NCBI GenBank assembly: GCA_025062045.1
Contig: JANXAF010000003.1
Coordinates: 1 to 41,443, forward strand
Reading direction: 5' to 3'
Origin: Thermodesulfobacteriota bacterium
Lineage (GTDB): Bacteria; Desulfobacterota; Syntrophorhabdia; Syntrophorhabdales; JANXAF01
DNA length: 41,443 nt
Positions 8,294-17,573 of this stretch are shown in pieces. A program made the position numbers and the translations under genes. The notes below the pieces were generated by a model that had not been told where the DNA came from, did no database searches, and worked only from the letters and a program-made list of their open reading frames with translations. How positions within the stretch are numbered: position 1 is the first letter of the stretch; every line of letters starts with the position of its first letter.

Positions 8294-8452
8294 AGGTACA
8301 AATAGATTATACCAGAGTCCCGTTCTTCTCAAAAAAAGAAAAAAATGGTGTTGACGCGGAAAGTTTGCACATGGTATCCGTCTATCCGAAAAGGTAGCCT
8401 CAACCCCGATCGCTTTTTATGATAGTGGCGAATCGAAAAAGGCGGAGGAGAT

Positions 8453-9550
8453 ATGGGGAATGAAGACTTGACAAAGAAACTTTCTCTCCTTGACAGATAC
8501 CTTACGGTTTGGATATTTTTGGCCATGTCGGGCGGTGTATTTTTTGGCTATCTATTCCCGGGAATCGCTGAGTTTTGGGATAGATTTCAAGTAGATACGA
8601 CAAATATACCCATAGCGATAGGCCTCATTCTCATGATGTATCCTCCCCTTGCTAAGGTTAGGTACGAGGAGTTAAGGGAGGTCTTCAAGAATGTTAGAGT
8701 TTTGACTCTTTCACTTATCCAGAATTGGGTAGTCGGCCCGATTGTCATGTTTATCCTCGCAATCGTATTTTTGCGAAACTATCCAGAATACATGGCTGGT
8801 CTTATAATGATCGGGCTTGCGCGTTGCATCGCCATGGTGATAGTCTGGAACGAGCTTGCGCAGGGAGATACCGAGTATTGCGCTGGCCTTGTAGCTTTCA
8901 ATTCCATATTTCAAGTCCTTTTTTACTCTATTTACGCTTATCTTTTTTTAACTGTGCTACCACCTCTTTTCGGGTTCAGAGGGACTCTTGTGAATATCAC
9001 GATCTCTCAGATAGCAAAAAGTGTCTTTATCTATTTAGGCATCCCTTTTATTTCCGGAATAATCACTCGTTTTAGCCTCGTACGGCTCAAAGGGAAAACT
9101 TGGTACCACGAGAGATTCATCCCCAAAATTAGCCCAATAACGTTGATTGCTCTCCTTTTCACTATAGTCGTTATGTTTTCGCTCAAAGGTGAGTACATAG
9201 TGAAAATACCTTACGACGTACTGATAGTAGCCCTACCCCTTTTTGCCTACTTTATAATAATGTTCATCGTGTCCTTCTTTATGAGCGGAAAAGCCGGAGC
9301 CCACTATGCGCAGGCAGCAACCCTCTCTTTTACGGCTGCCTCCAATAACTTTGAGCTTGCCATAGCGGTTGCTGTTGCAGTTTTCGGGATAGAGTCAGGT
9401 CAGGCTTTTGCGGCTGTAATAGGGCCCCTTGTCGAGGTACCGGTGCTTATAAATCTTGTAACCCTTTCTCTGTGGATCAAAAGGAGATACTTTAGGGTAG
9501 CAAAGGAAACCCCACTTGGCATCCACTACTATTTGGACCGTAATCCATAA
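8453..9550 (+). CDS. acr3: Arsenite efflux permease, Acr3 family
   Basis: Acr3 is an inner-membrane arsenite exporter with 10 transmembrane segments. The sequence follows the family through [40 protein letters not shown] (with the essential cysteine), [11 protein letters not shown] and [16 protein letters not shown]. Length 365 is typical. The ATG at 8453 has a strong GGAGGAG ribosome-binding site. No arsR regulator or arsC reductase is adjacent, unlike common ars operons, so it may be expressed alone or respond to a distant regulator. It is divergent from the UAP1-like operon. Confidence 0.93.
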   Translation: MGNEDLTKKLSLLDRYLTVWIFLAMSGGVFFGYLFPGIAEFWDRFQVDTTNIPIAIGLILMMYPPLAKVRYEELREVFKNVRVLTLSLIQNWVVGPIVMFILAIVFLRNYPEYMAGLIMIGLARCIAMVIVWNELAQGDTEYCAGLVAFNSIFQVLFYSIYAYLFLTVLPPLFGFRGTLVNITISQIAKSVFIYLGIPFISGIITRFSLVRLKGKTWYHERFIPKISPITLIALLFTIVVMFSLKGEYIVKIPYDVLIVALPLFAYFIIMFIVSFFMSGKAGAHYAQAATLSFTAASNNFELAIAVAVAVFGIESGQAFAAVIGPLVEVPVLINLVTLSLWIKRRYFRVAKETPLGIHYYLDRNP

Positions 9551-9564
9551 GTTTTTAGTTTTGC

Positions 9565-9593
9565 TTGATTTTTCCCCATACTTGATTTTTAAT
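9565..9593 (+). promoter_or_regulatory. Promoter for the TPR-like protein/M24 peptidase/efp run
   Basis: TTGATT (9565-9570), a 17-nt spacer and TTTAAT (9588-9593) fit a sigma-70 promoter. Transcription would start at about 9600, essentially at the GTG start codon (9602), giving a leaderless mRNA. The 10-mer CTTGATTTTT occurs twice here (9564 and 9581). Confidence 0.5.
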
Positions 9594-9601
9594 TATCGTC
9601 C

Positions 9602-9814
9602 GTGGGAAGGGAGATCCTCTACTCAGTTACCCTAGCCGAGATATATCTCAAGCAGGGACTAAAACAGAAAGCTTTAGAGATTTACGAATATCTTTCGGCG
9701 ATGCAGCCAGAAAGGGAAGACATAAGACTAAGACTGCTGGCGCTAAAAGGGGAACTCGAAAAGAAAGGAACCATATCAAAAATCAAAGAGATCGTCACAA
9801 GAAAGGTTTTATAG
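9602..9814 (+). CDS. Small TPR-like helical protein
   Basis: A 70-residue protein starts with GTG at 9602; an in-frame stop just upstream excludes a longer form. Residues 8-38 (VTLAEIYLKQGLKQKALEIY) fit one TPR-like helix-turn-helix repeat and the rest is a charged helix. There is no signal peptide. No ribosome-binding site is seen, in line with a leaderless transcript. It ends 15 bp before the M24 peptidase and is probably co-transcribed with it. Function is unknown; small one-TPR proteins at this position are usually annotated as hypothetical. Confidence 0.6.
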   Translation: MGREILYSVTLAEIYLKQGLKQKALEIYEYLSAMQPEREDIRLRLLALKGELEKKGTISKIKEIVTRKVL

Positions 9815-9829
9815 TCCTCAATTCAAGAC

Positions 9830-10897
9830 ATGAAAGCTCAAAGGATTGAGAAAGTAAAAGATCTGCTCTCGAAATACGGACTTGATGGGATCCTTTTGAA
9901 AAGTCCCGAAAACATCTTTTATCTTTCTGGATTTAGGGGCTCAGAAGGACTTCTTCTCGTAACGAGAGGAGATGTCTTCCTGATTACAGATTTCAGGTAC
10001 ATAACTTACGCGAAAGACTCTGTACAGGGTTTAATTGTATTGGAAAAAGGAAGAGAGAAAGATCCTCTCCCGGAAATCGTAAACGATTATGGACTCAAAC
10101 GTATTGGCTTTGAATCTAACTACACAAGTTATGCCATTTATGAGGAGTGGAAAAAGAAGCTTAAAGAATGCGAAATTCTCCCACTGAAAAATGAAATTGA
10201 CGACATAAGAAAGATAAAAGAGCCCGAGGAGATAGACAAGATAAGAAAGGCCATTCGAATAGCGGAAGAAGCATTTATAAGAGTCTATGAGAAAATAAAA
10301 GCCGGAATAACCGAAAAGGAACTGGCCTGCGAGCTCGACTTCGAAATGCAAAGGATGGGGGCGGAAAGACCTTCTTTTGAGACCATTGTGGCATCGGGCG
10401 AAAGGACTGCCTACCCCCATGCAAGACCATCGGAAAGACGAATAAGAGAGGGAGACGTACTCATTATTGATTTCGGAGCCCAATACGAAGGGTATTGCAG
10501 CGATGAGACGTGTACGGTCTTTTTTGGGGAACCAACTAAAGTCCTCAAAGAGATAAGGCAAATAGTTTATGAGGCTAAGGAAAAAGCTATAGAGGCCTTG
10601 CAAGCGGGGGTCCCTGCAAAAAAAATAGATTCCATCGTAAGAACTTACATACGCGAAAGAGGATACGGAGATTACTTCGGACATGGAACAGGACATGGTA
10701 TCGGTCTTTCCGTTCACGAACTTCCTCAAATAAACGATCTTTGCGAGTCTATCCTAGAGGAGAATATGGTTATAACCATAGAGCCCGGGATTTACATTCC
10801 AAATGTTGGGGGGGTAAGACTAGAAGATATGGTTCTTATACGGGAGGGATACCCTACCGTTCTTACTGCGCTAAGAAAAGATCTATTTTTGGTTTAG
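9830..10897 (+). CDS. Xaa-Pro aminopeptidase/dipeptidase, M24 family
   Basis: This cytoplasmic dimetal pita-bread peptidase would cleave an N-terminal residue before proline. The N-terminal creatinase-like domain covers residues 1-130 (ILLKSPENIFYLSGF). The catalytic domain carries all five metal ligands: D214 (IIDFGA), D225 (CSDET), H289 (HGTGHGIGL), E318 (IEPGIY) and E332 (VRLED). Length 355 is normal for the PepQ-type group that often lies before efp in many bacteria. Substitution of the usual HGRPS by HARPS (residue 197) is minor. It is 9 bp upstream of efp. Confidence 0.92.
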   Translation: MKAQRIEKVKDLLSKYGLDGILLKSPENIFYLSGFRGSEGLLLVTRGDVFLITDFRYITYAKDSVQGLIVLEKGREKDPLPEIVNDYGLKRIGFESNYTSYAIYEEWKKKLKECEILPLKNEIDDIRKIKEPEEIDKIRKAIRIAEEAFIRVYEKIKAGITEKELACELDFEMQRMGAERPSFETIVASGERTAYPHARPSERRIREGDVLIIDFGAQYEGYCSDETCTVFFGEPTKVLKEIRQIVYEAKEKAIEALQAGVPAKKIDSIVRTYIRERGYGDYFGHGTGHGIGLSVHELPQINDLCESILEENMVITIEPGIYIPNVGGVRLEDMVLIREGYPTVLTALRKDLFLV

Positions 10898-10906
10898 GGA
10901 GGGAAG

Positions 10907-11473
10907 ATGCTCGTATCAACCTCTGAATTTAGAAAAGGACTTAAAATTCTAGTGAACGGAGAACCATCAGTCATAGTTGACTTTCAGCATGTGAAGCCCG
11001 GTAAGGGAGGAGCCTTCGTAAGAACCAGGGTTAAAAGCTTGATCACCGGAAATGTCCTCGATCTTACCTTCCGATCGGGAGAAAAGGTGGAGCTTCTAGA
11101 ACTGGAGGAAAAGAGGATGCAGTATCTATATAAGGAAGGGACCAGGTACTACTTCATGGATCAGGATACCTTTGACCAGCTCTTCATAGATGAGGAAAAT
11201 TTAGGTGAGGCGAAATACTTTCTAAGTGAGGGTCTAACTATAACGGTTTCTTTCTACAAAGGGAATCCTATAGGTGTCGAACTTCCTAACTTCGTAGATC
11301 TAAAGGTTGTTAAAACGGAACCCGGATTTAAAGGAGACACCGCCCAGAGCGCGACAAAGCCAGCAACCCTCGAGACCGGTTTCACTCTACAAGTCCCACT
11401 CTTCATAAACGAGGGGGATCTAATAAAGATAGACACGAGAACAGGTGAGTACATCGAAAGGGTTACGAAGTAA
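10907..11473 (+). CDS. efp: Translation elongation factor P
   Basis: EF-P binds between the ribosomal P and E sites and relieves stalling at polyproline. The 188-residue protein has the three expected OB-like domains. The tip of domain I reads KPGKGGAF with K33 in the position of E. coli Lys34, the beta-lysylated residue. An epmA homolog lies elsewhere in the window (23158-24102), so K33 is probably modified by that route. The ATG at 10907 follows a GGGAGGGAAG ribosome-binding site. Confidence 0.96.
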   Translation: MLVSTSEFRKGLKILVNGEPSVIVDFQHVKPGKGGAFVRTRVKSLITGNVLDLTFRSGEKVELLELEEKRMQYLYKEGTRYYFMDQDTFDQLFIDEENLGEAKYFLSEGLTITVSFYKGNPIGVELPNFVDLKVVKTEPGFKGDTAQSATKPATLETGFTLQVPLFINEGDLIKIDTRTGEYIERVTK

Positions 11474-12094
11474 ATGTCTTTTTTTGTTACGTTCGAGGGC
11501 ATTGAGGGGTCGGGAAAGACCACACAAGTACGCTATCTGGAATCATATCTCAGAAAAAGGGGATTTAAGGTTGTAAAAACTAGGGAGCCCGGGGGCACAG
11601 ATCTCGGCGAGAAAGTAAGATCGATACTACTTAACGGGAGACTCAAGATCTCACCCTATGCGGAACTTTTCCTTGTAATAGCCCAGAGAATACAGCACAT
11701 AGAAGAAGTTATTCTGCCTTCTTTAAACCAAGGTAAAATGGTTCTGTGCGATCGTTTTACTGATGCCACATTGGCCTATCAGGGGTATGGACGGGGGATC
11801 GATTTAAACCTAATTAACTATCTCAATACCATCGCTACAAGAAATCTCAAACCGCACTTGACTTTTTTGCTTGATTGCAATGTAGATTCCAGTTTGCGGA
11901 GGAAAAGAACTCAGAATAGGTTCGAGAACGAAAAAAAGGAATTTCACGAAAAGGTTAGAAACGGTTACCTTGAGATTGCGCGTTCCGAGCCTGAGAGGTT
12001 CGTCGTACTAGACGGAGCAAAGGATAAGCATATATTAAAGGAAGAGATAAGATGCCTCATCGATGAAAGACTTAAAAAATACGGAATCTTCTGA
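11474..12094 (+). CDS. tmk: Thymidylate kinase
   Basis: Tmk phosphorylates dTMP to dTDP. The P-loop GIEGSGKTT is at residues 9-17, the substrate-binding segment REPGGTDLGEKVR near 35-47, and DRFTDATLAYQGYGRG, the DRY-like motif, near 93-108. Length 206 is standard. The ATG follows the efp stop directly (TAAATG), so translation is probably coupled. The 3' end overlaps holB by 32 bp. Confidence 0.95.
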   Translation: MSFFVTFEGIEGSGKTTQVRYLESYLRKRGFKVVKTREPGGTDLGEKVRSILLNGRLKISPYAELFLVIAQRIQHIEEVILPSLNQGKMVLCDRFTDATLAYQGYGRGIDLNLINYLNTIATRNLKPHLTFLLDCNVDSSLRRKRTQNRFENEKKEFHEKVRNGYLEIARSEPERFVVLDGAKDKHILKEEIRCLIDERLKKYGIF

Positions 12095-13037
12095 GATCGT
12101 TGGACACGAAAAACAGAAAGCCATGCTATTCGGTTATATGGAAAACGGAAGACTACCCCACGCACTTCTTCTTTCAGGGCCATTTGGAATAGGTAAAAAG
12201 AGATTGGCTTTATGTTTCGCTAAACGTCTTATGTGCAGCTCCCAAAGGGGTGATGATAATTGCCCTTCTTGTAAGTGGATTGAGAGAGGGACCCATCCGG
12301 ATCTTCTTTTACTCGGTGGGGCAAATAAGCCGATAAGTGTAGAGCACGTGAGGGAAGTCATAGAATTGGCTGAGAACCGTCCGTACCTCAGTGAGACAAG
12401 GGTTATCGTTTTTGATGACGCTCACCTTATGAGTTTCGATGCTTTAGGAGCGCTTCTTAAAACACTCGAAGAACCTAAGCAATTTAACGTCTTTATCCTT
12501 ATAACCTCCCAGGAGGAAAAGATTCCTCTTACAATTAGGTCTCGGTGCACGAGAATCCCGTTTTCTCCTATAGAGGTAAGTCTTCTTAAACAGTATCTAG
12601 TGGAGAGGAGAAATCTTGACGAGAAGAAAGCGGAGATCATTTCAAATGTATCCTTTGGAAGTTTTGCCTTAGCTGAATTCTGGACAGACGAGGCAAATAT
12701 AAAGAGGAGGAGAAGGCTTTTTGAATGCGTATTAGGCGTAAAGAGAAGCTCTATGGACATTAGTCTTATTTCGCAAGAGATTTCGGCCAGTGATTGCGAT
12801 ATCTACCTCTACTCGCTACTTGGAATACTTAGGGATCAGTTCGTGTACAGTATGACAAAAGACGTTGACCGATTATATAATAAAGACTCTGTTGATCTAC
12901 TAAGGGATAGGCTTGATGGACAAAGACTGAGGGAAAAGATGGAAATGGTTATTTACACCATGCGTGCGCTAAAAAATAACGTGAATAGGTGGTTGGCCTT
13001 TGAAAATCTGATTTACTCTTTATGCGAGGAAGAATGA
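12063..13037 (+). CDS. holB: DNA polymerase III delta-prime subunit
   Basis: The delta-prime subunit is a stator of the clamp loader. The AAA+ fold shows a P-loop-like GPFGIGKKR, a DDAH motif in place of a Walker B DExx, the ALLKTLEEP sensor region and RSRCTRIPF. The zinc module has only three cysteines in the usual pattern (MC...CPSC); the fourth is replaced in KWI. The start at 12063 overlaps tmk by 32 bp. It ends in the ATGA overlap with ricT. The tmk-holB pair is common in bacteria. Confidence 0.88.
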   Translation: MKDLKNTESSEIVGHEKQKAMLFGYMENGRLPHALLLSGPFGIGKKRLALCFAKRLMCSSQRGDDNCPSCKWIERGTHPDLLLLGGANKPISVEHVREVIELAENRPYLSETRVIVFDDAHLMSFDALGALLKTLEEPKQFNVFILITSQEEKIPLTIRSRCTRIPFSPIEVSLLKQYLVERRNLDEKKAEIISNVSFGSFALAEFWTDEANIKRRRRLFECVLGVKRSSMDISLISQEISASDCDIYLYSLLGILRDQFVYSMTKDVDRLYNKDSVDLLRDRLDGQRLREKMEMVIYTMRALKNNVNRWLAFENLIYSLCEEE

Positions 13038-13849
13038 AGACTTGCTACGTGAAACTTAAGGGCTTTCCTTCAATTGTGGAAGTAGAGGCGAATGATGAGG
13101 TGAAAAAAGGGGATATAGTTGTCTTAGAACTTGAAAAAGGGCTCTCAATAGGGGAGATCATAACGGATGTTCGCGAAAGTGAAAAAGGAAGTGAGGAAAG
13201 TGTTCCCAAGATCGTAAAAAAGGCATCCCCTGAAGAGATTTCTGATTTTTGCGTACTTGAAGGAAGATTAGGGTACGCAATGGAGTTCTGCAGAAAAAAA
13301 ATCGAGGAGTTTAAGTTACCTATGAAGCTTCTTTGCGCCGAGTATCTATTCGGTGGGACAAAGCTCATCTTCTACTTCTATTCCGAAACAAGGGTCGATT
13401 TTAGGGAACTTGTAAAAGAGCTTGCAAGGGAGTTTAGGGTAAGAATAGAGCTTAGGCAAGTTGGGGTGAGAGACCAAGCAAAAATTATAGGGGGATTGGG
13501 AAACTGTGGAGATGTGGTATGCTGCAAGAAGTTCCTAAATTCCTTTTTTACTGTTTCTATAAAGATGGTAAAGGAACAGAATCTTGCGCTTAACCCTTCG
13601 AAGATATCCGGGGTTTGCGGAAGGCTAATGTGTTGCCTTGCCTACGAATACGAGATGTATATGGAGTATAAAAGGGAGCTACCTAAAATCGGTAAGATGG
13701 TAACTATTGGAACTGATGTTGGAAGGATTGTTAAGCAGAACCCTCTTCTTCGCACTTTGACCGTGCAGATGGAGGATGGAAGGGAACTTACTCTTCCGGC
13801 TGAAAAAGTAAAACTAGTCGATGATCAAGAAAGGCAAGAGGAAAAATGA
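13034..13849 (+). CDS. ricT: PSP1 domain protein, RicT/YaaT family
   Basis: RicT is a member of the PSP1 family; in Bacillus it forms the Ric complex with iron-sulfur clusters that supports RNase Y-mediated RNA maturation. The family's cysteine pattern is present: GLGNCGDVVCCKKF near 150-165 and GVCGRLMCCLAYE near 195-207. The start at 13034 gives an ATGA overlap with holB and has a GAGGAAG ribosome-binding site; a GTG-type upstream start is less likely. The gene lies between holB and metG, a recurrent location. The partner proteins RicA and RicF are not in this window. Confidence 0.85.
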   Translation: MKTCYVKLKGFPSIVEVEANDEVKKGDIVVLELEKGLSIGEIITDVRESEKGSEESVPKIVKKASPEEISDFCVLEGRLGYAMEFCRKKIEEFKLPMKLLCAEYLFGGTKLIFYFYSETRVDFRELVKELAREFRVRIELRQVGVRDQAKIIGGLGNCGDVVCCKKFLNSFFTVSIKMVKEQNLALNPSKISGVCGRLMCCLAYEYEMYMEYKRELPKIGKMVTIGTDVGRIVKQNPLLRTLTVQMEDGRELTLPAEKVKLVDDQERQEEK

Positions 13850-15375
13850 AAGGCAACTTTTATATCACCACTCCCATCTACTACATAAACGACGTTCCCC
13901 ACATAGGACATGCCTACACAACTATTGCAGCCGACGTTATGGCGAGATTCAAAAGGATTTGCGGCTACGAAGTGTTTTTCCTCACAGGTACTGACGAACA
14001 TGGACAGAAGGCTGAGAAGGCAGCTTACGCGCAGAATATGAAACCAAAGGAGCTTGCGGACAAAATGGTTATGAACTTTGTCGAACTGTGGAAGGTGCTC
14101 AACATATCGAACACGGGCTTCATAAGAACTACAGAAGAGAGGCACAAAAAGGTTGTCCAGCACATATTCCAGACTGTGTACGAAAAAGGAGACATCTACC
14201 TCGGTGAATACGAGGATTGGTACTGTGTGTACTGCGAAAGTTTCTACACGGAATTCCAGCTCGTAAACGGAAAGTGTCCGGACTGCCAAAGGGTTCCTCA
14301 AAGACTCAAAGAGGAGAGCTATTTTTTCAGACTCTCTTCCTACACTGATAGACTTTTGGACTTTCTGAAAGAGAACCCGTCCTTTGTGCTTCCTGAGATT
14401 CGATACAATGAAGTTGTAAGCTTCGTCAAAGGCGGTCTTAGAGATTTGAGTGTGAGCCGGACGAGCCTAAGCTGGGGTATACCGGTACCTTTTAACCCTA
14501 AACACACAATCTACGTTTGGTTCGATGCTCTGACAAATTATCTTACCGGGATAGGTTTCCTTGAAGATAATGAGCTTTTTAACTCGTTTTGGCCCTGTGA
14601 CGTCCATCTTATCGGAAAGGATATACTCAGATTTCATGCCATATACTGGCCAATATTTCTTATGTCCTACGGTCTTCCACCTCCGAAGAGGATCTTTGCC
14701 CATGGTTGGTGGACAATAGAGGGACAGAAGATGTCGAAATCGTTGGGAAATGTTGTGGATCCCACGGAGATAGTTAAGGAATACGGGGTAGATGAGTTTA
14801 GATTTTTCCTTTTTAGAGAGGTTCCCTTCGGCTTGGATGGAGATTTTTCCAAAAAGGCAATCGTTCAAAGGATAAATGGAGATCTCGCCAATGATCTTGG
14901 AAATCTTTTAAGCAGAAGCATAACAATGATTGAAAGATATTCGAAGGGAAAGATAGAAGGCCCGGAAAAGAAAACTGGCCAAGACGAATTTTTGGAAAGT
15001 AAAATCCTTGAACTTGTAGCTCACTACGAAAAGGAGATGGAGACCCTTTCCTTTTACAGGGCCATAAAGTGTGTTTTTGAAATAACAAGCCATCTCAATA
15101 GGTACATTGATTCGGAGGCGCCATGGAGACTTGCAAAGGAGGATGACTCAAGGCTTAAGACAGTACTTTTTAACCTTTGGAACGGATTGAGACTTGTTGG
15201 GGTTTTACTCTATCCCTTTATGCCTGAGAAATCGAACGCTATATGGAGGGCAATCGGTATCCAGAATCCGATAGAAAAGACCCAATTTGATAGAGAGAAA
15301 GCATTTTTTAAACTCGACGACCTCTCAGAAATAAGAAAGATTCCGCCCCTTTTCCCGAGGATAAAAGAAGAATGA
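13846..15375 (+). CDS. metG: Methionyl-tRNA synthetase
   Basis: MetG charges tRNA-Met. The class I motifs are HIGH at residues 19-22 and KMSKS at about 295-299. The zinc knuckle has four cysteines (CVYC...CPDC, residues about 127-146). At 509 residues it lacks the C-terminal EMAP/Trbp111-like dimerisation domain found in longer forms; that domain might exist as a separate protein elsewhere. It overlaps ricT and the DciA-like gene by 4 bp (ATGA) on either side. Confidence 0.97.
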   Translation: MKGNFYITTPIYYINDVPHIGHAYTTIAADVMARFKRICGYEVFFLTGTDEHGQKAEKAAYAQNMKPKELADKMVMNFVELWKVLNISNTGFIRTTEERHKKVVQHIFQTVYEKGDIYLGEYEDWYCVYCESFYTEFQLVNGKCPDCQRVPQRLKEESYFFRLSSYTDRLLDFLKENPSFVLPEIRYNEVVSFVKGGLRDLSVSRTSLSWGIPVPFNPKHTIYVWFDALTNYLTGIGFLEDNELFNSFWPCDVHLIGKDILRFHAIYWPIFLMSYGLPPPKRIFAHGWWTIEGQKMSKSLGNVVDPTEIVKEYGVDEFRFFLFREVPFGLDGDFSKKAIVQRINGDLANDLGNLLSRSITMIERYSKGKIEGPEKKTGQDEFLESKILELVAHYEKEMETLSFYRAIKCVFEITSHLNRYIDSEAPWRLAKEDDSRLKTVLFNLWNGLRLVGVLLYPFMPEKSNAIWRAIGIQNPIEKTQFDREKAFFKLDDLSEIRKIPPLFPRIKEE

Positions 15376-15662
15376 AGAATTTCACGCCAATTAGGGACGT
15401 GTTGACAAAGATATTAAAGAGAAAGAGGATCTGCGACGATATAAAGTCTCTTAAACTATTCACGGAATGGGAAAAGATCGTTGGAGAAAGGTTTGCCAGG
15501 TACGCTCACCCAATAAGGGTCAAAAAGAACGTGCTCTATGTCGAAATCGAAGATCCCGCTTACCTCTCCCATATGGAGTACATTAAAGCGAACCTGATTG
15601 AGAAAATTTCAAAAGCCACAGGAAAGATGATTTGCGACATAAAATTCACACTTTCCGAGTAA
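15372..15662 (+). CDS. DUF721/DciA-like protein
   Basis: This 96-residue protein fits the DUF721 family, which includes DciA, a loader/operator of the replicative helicase DnaB. Visible features are FTEWEKIVGERFARYAHP near residues 31-48 and VLYVEIEDPAYLSHM near 54-68, matching the W..iVG...a.ht.P and L.v.v.s..wa..L family pattern. It ends the plus-strand housekeeping run and converges on larC. Helicase function is inferred from the family. Confidence 0.75.
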   Translation: MKNFTPIRDVLTKILKRKRICDDIKSLKLFTEWEKIVGERFARYAHPIRVKKNVLYVEIEDPAYLSHMEYIKANLIEKISKATGKMICDIKFTLSE

Positions 15663-15669
15663 ATATCTA

Positions 15670-16833
15670 CTATTTTTCCTTGTAAAGCTCCTTTTTCACT
15701 TCATCTAGGACTATCCTATAGGGGAGACCGTACTCTTCTGAGATCCTTTTTACGTCATCGTACTCTATGTGTTCCTTAAGTACCCTATTTTGCTTTCCGT
15801 ATCCCACCTTTATTCGTACTTCGCCGTACTTGCACTTCACTATCCTTTCATCTCTTCTTAGAACCCTTCTGGATTCCTCCCTTATCCTAAGTCCGAAAGT
15901 GGTACTCTCTTCAAATATTCTATCGATCAAATCCTCAAGTTTTTCTTTAGTTGCAGTTACGGAGAATCTTAAGCCCACCCTTCCCTTCTTCATGAAAACG
16001 GGAAAAGTAAGAACGTCAAGGGCACCAAGTCCTCTTAACCTCTCTGAAAGCAAGCCCGTGTACTCCATATCCATATCGTCGATATCGAATTCTATTACGT
16101 ACACTTTTTCCGATAGATAAGACGCATCCTGTTCTCCTATAAACACCCTTAGGATGTCCGGTTCTTCCATCTCGTAGTTTCCAAAACCGTAACCTACTAC
16201 AGAGATTCGCATCCCTGGGAATGGTTCAGTGGGATTGGCATAATACCTTACAATAGCCGCACCAGTTGGTGTTGTAAGTTCGTAAGTAGAGTTCTTGAAG
16301 ATAGATGGAAATCCTTTAAGGATCTCCAAAGTGAGGGGAGGTGGATTTGGCAGAAGCCCGTGGGATGTGCGCAAAATACCAGACCCATGAGGTATACTTC
16401 CAACAAAAATTTTTTCAATTCCGAAATAAGCCACTGCCGAGGCAACGAGAAGGAAATCCAAAAGGGTGTCTATGTCCGCAAGCTCGTGGAGGTGAAGGTC
16501 TTCTTTTGCGACCCCGTGAATTTTTGCTTCAGCATCGAAAAGTACGTTTAACATGCCAGTAACGTCGGATTTAATTTTTTCATCAATAGTCGTTCGAGAA
16601 ACGATGTCTAACATTTCGTCGCAAGTAAAGAAAGAATTGCTCCTTTCGATTTTTATCCGAACCCCTCTTATGGGACCCAGAACTACTTTTTCTTGGGTGA
16701 TTTTGGGAGCTTTGATAGGTAAGGCACCTAAAGCCCTTTCGACCTCTTCTTGCGGAAATCCGGCGTCGATAAAAGCGGAGACAAGCATATCACCGCTAAG
16801 GCCAGATACACAGTCTATATAGAGAACCTTCAT
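15670..16833 (-). CDS. larC: Nickel insertion protein LarC (pincer cofactor maturation)
   Basis: LarC inserts nickel into the nickel-pincer nucleotide cofactor. The N-terminus YIDCVSGLSGDM (residues 5-16) and DLHLHELADIDTL (113-125, with H114, H116, E117, D120) are family signatures; the C-terminal metal-binding half is also present. It is one continuous 387-residue frame, unlike the lactobacillar larC, which needs a frameshift. It overlaps larB by 4 bp. No larE or larA is present here, so the sulfur-insertion step and the client enzyme must be encoded elsewhere. Confidence 0.9.
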   Translation of the reverse strand: MKVLYIDCVSGLSGDMLVSAFIDAGFPQEEVERALGALPIKAPKITQEKVVLGPIRGVRIKIERSNSFFTCDEMLDIVSRTTIDEKIKSDVTGMLNVLFDAEAKIHGVAKEDLHLHELADIDTLLDFLLVASAVAYFGIEKIFVGSIPHGSGILRTSHGLLPNPPPLTLEILKGFPSIFKNSTYELTTPTGAAIVRYYANPTEPFPGMRISVVGYGFGNYEMEEPDILRVFIGEQDASYLSEKVYVIEFDIDDMDMEYTGLLSERLRGLGALDVLTFPVFMKKGRVGLRFSVTATKEKLEDLIDRIFEESTTFGLRIREESRRVLRRDERIVKCKYGEVRIKVGYGKQNRVLKEHIEYDDVKRISEEYGLPYRIVLDEVKKELYKEK

Positions 16834-17573
16834 AGCCTATTTATGAGGGTCGCGAAATACGCTGCTCCAAAGCCGTTGTCGATGTTAAAAACAGCAACCG
16901 TTGCACAAGAATTTAGCATAGTAAGAAGGGCAGACAGTCCAGAAAAGCTCGCACCGTACCCAACGCTTGTCGGAACCCCTATAACAGGCACACCGACCAC
17001 CCCAGCAACAACAGAGGGAAGGGCCCCTTCCATACCAGCAACCACTATTATCACTCGAGCCTTTCTTAAAAGCTCAATATTTTCGAAAAGCCTATGTATG
17101 CCTGCCACTCCAACATCGTAAAGTCTTTCAGTTTCATTCCCAAAAAAGATGGATGTTACATAGGCCTCTTCCGCAACAGGCATATCGCTCGTTCCGGCAC
17201 TTATTATGAGTATGAGACCTTTTCCTGTGGTCCTTTTTTCGGTTTTTATCATAAAGCATCTAGCATCTGAAAAGTACTCTCCTTCAGGAAAGCTCTCTTT
17301 TAAAACCTTTCCTACTTTTTGAGAGATTCTCGTTGCCAGTACTTCTTCGCCTTTCTGCCTCATGGCTCGAATTATATCGATTATCTGGTTTACACTTTTC
17401 CCCTCTCCGTAAATAACTTCGGGCATTTTTTTACGGAATTCCCTATGGTGATCAACCTTTGTATGGAAGAGGTCCTGGTAAGGCAGGTCGCGTAAGCTCC
17501 TTAAAGCTTCCTCAATAGATATGGTTCCATCTTTTACACCCGTAAGGAGTCCCCTTATAATTTCTTCTTTCAT
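16830..17573 (-). CDS. larB: LarB, nicotinate adenine dinucleotide carboxylase/hydrolase
   Basis: LarB is a PurE-related enzyme that carboxylates the pyridinium ring of NaAD and hydrolyses the phosphoanhydride bond in the first step of the pincer cofactor pathway. The C-terminal AIR-carboxylase-like core shows SAGTSDMPVAEEAY near 124-137, VAGMEGALPSVVAG near 178-191 and GVPTSVGYGASF near 200. Length 247 is normal. The gene lies between yraN and larC with 4-bp overlaps, in the same operon as trmD and rplS. Confidence 0.92.
   Translation of the reverse strand: MKEEIIRGLLTGVKDGTISIEEALRSLRDLPYQDLFHTKVDHHREFRKKMPEVIYGEGKSVNQIIDIIRAMRQKGEEVLATRISQKVGKVLKESFPEGEYFSDARCFMIKTEKRTTGKGLILIISAGTSDMPVAEEAYVTSIFFGNETERLYDVGVAGIHRLFENIELLRKARVIIVVAGMEGALPSVVAGVVGVPVIGVPTSVGYGASFSGLSALLTMLNSCATVAVFNIDNGFGAAYFATLINRL

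Noticed and set aside
10031-10729. Long open frame antisense to the M24 peptidase
   Set aside because: It mirrors the conserved codons of the peptidase and shows no family features or start signals.
15670-16833. Frameshift in larC as in lactobacilli
   Set aside because: The gene is one continuous frame of normal length.
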